A stretch of DNA of 7,270 nt from an uncultured Ruminococcus sp. Lineage in GTDB: Bacteria > Bacillota > Clostridia > Oscillospirales > Ruminococcaceae. A model generated the notes under the pieces. That model was not told the DNA's origin and did not search any database. It saw nothing but the letters and a program-made list of their open reading frames with translations. The stretch lies in contig CAMVIL010000056.1 of NCBI GenBank assembly GCA_947167535.1, positions 1 through 7,270 of the forward strand, in the 5' to 3' direction. Shown here in pieces: positions 6,960 to 7,270 of this stretch; within the stretch, counting starts at the first letter, position 1, and every line of letters begins with the position of its first letter. Position numbers and translations under genes: made by a program.

Positions 6960-7270
6960 TTAGTTTCTCTCAACAAGACGTATCGCAAAGCCGCCCTGCT
7001 CGTCACTTAGATACACCTCGGTCATGCGGCCGTCGGCATCATATCCCGCGGTGGACATATCGACCTTGATGCCTTTATATCCCAGCTGGGTCACAGCGCG
7101 TCTGACGCTGTTCACCGACACCGCAAGACTGCCCTTGGCACCTCTGAGAGGCGACTTTCTGCACTCCACCGAAGAGCCTCCGCAAAAGCTGTCTGCGCTG
7201 TCCTTTTTCTCCCAGCCGAACATTTTTTCAATGCCCGAAACTATCCGGAAATACTGGATCCGGTTCTTCC
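6960..7270 (-). CDS. Unrecognised protein, C-terminal part (N-terminus beyond the window edge)
   Basis: The frame ends at a TAA at 6960-6962 and stays open to the right edge, giving 102 or 103 codons. An ATG at 7223 would give an 87-residue protein, but no clear Shine-Dalgarno precedes it, and the open frame upstream (ending RIVSGIEK before the ATG) suggests that the gene continues beyond the window. I do not recognise a family. The visible part is basic in the middle (ECRKSPLRGAKGS) and then reads like a small alternating helix/strand domain: VSVNSVRRAVTQLGYKGIKV, then GYDADGRMTEVYLSDEQGGF, ending AIRLVERN. There is no obvious catalytic motif, signal peptide or membrane segment. Only 29 bases separate its stop from the isomerase start, with no terminator, so it may share the transcript. 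It may instead be the end of an unrelated upstream gene. Confidence 0.55.
   Translation of the reverse strand, partial: KNRIQYFRIVSGIEKMFGWEKKDSADSFCGGSSVECRKSPLRGAKGSLAVSVNSVRRAVTQLGYKGIKVDMSTAGYDADGRMTEVYLSDEQGGFAIRLVERN

Noticed and set aside
6049..6963. Plus-strand open frame of about 304 codons opposite the TIM-barrel isomerase
   Set aside because: It exactly shadows the isomerase gene on the minus strand, whose translation carries conserved metal-site motifs.
1..7270. CRISPR array, tRNA/rRNA, insertion sequence, phage or defence genes
   Set aside because: No direct-repeat array, RNA-gene signature, transposase or phage motif was seen on either strand. The window is filled by metabolic and transport genes.

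Overview
The window holds seven genes, all on the minus strand, packed head to tail with gaps of 41 bases or less. It reads as the middle and end of one catabolic operon for uronic acids from pectin and related polysaccharides. In transcription order (right to left) the genes are: a partial unrecognised gene (running off the right edge), a TIM-barrel sugar isomerase/epimerase of the xylose-isomerase-like/AP-endonuclease-2 superfamily, kduI, an MsmK/UgpC-type ABC transporter ATPase, uxaB, uxaA, and uxaC (running off the left edge and missing its C-terminus).

The enzymes fit together. UxaC isomerises D-galacturonate to D-tagaturonate, and can also convert D-glucuronate to D-fructuronate. UxaB reduces tagaturonate to D-altronate with NADH. 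UxaA dehydrates altronate to 2-keto-3-deoxy-D-gluconate (KDG). KduI works on the parallel branch for unsaturated uronates released by polysaccharide lyases, and that branch also ends in KDG after KduD acts. The enzymes that follow (KduD, KdgK, KdgA) are not in this window. The ATPase probably energises an ABC importer for oligosaccharides or uronates whose permease and binding protein are encoded elsewhere.

The organism is most likely a fibre-degrading Gram-positive bacterium of the Clostridia, for example a Ruminococcus-like gut bacterium. This is an inference from the UgpC/MsmK-type ATPase, mostly clear purine-rich Shine-Dalgarno sites 7-8 bases before start codons, and the protein types. 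It is not proven by any marker in the window.

No RNA gene, mobile element, CRISPR array, clear terminator or operon promoter is visible. No gene-free stretch exceeds 41 bases. I do not see a novel defence or mobile system here. The points most worth a second look are the unassigned TIM-barrel enzyme inside a uronate operon, the ATPase without adjacent permeases, the unrecognised upstream protein, and two GGATCC sites placed symmetrically at the window ends.
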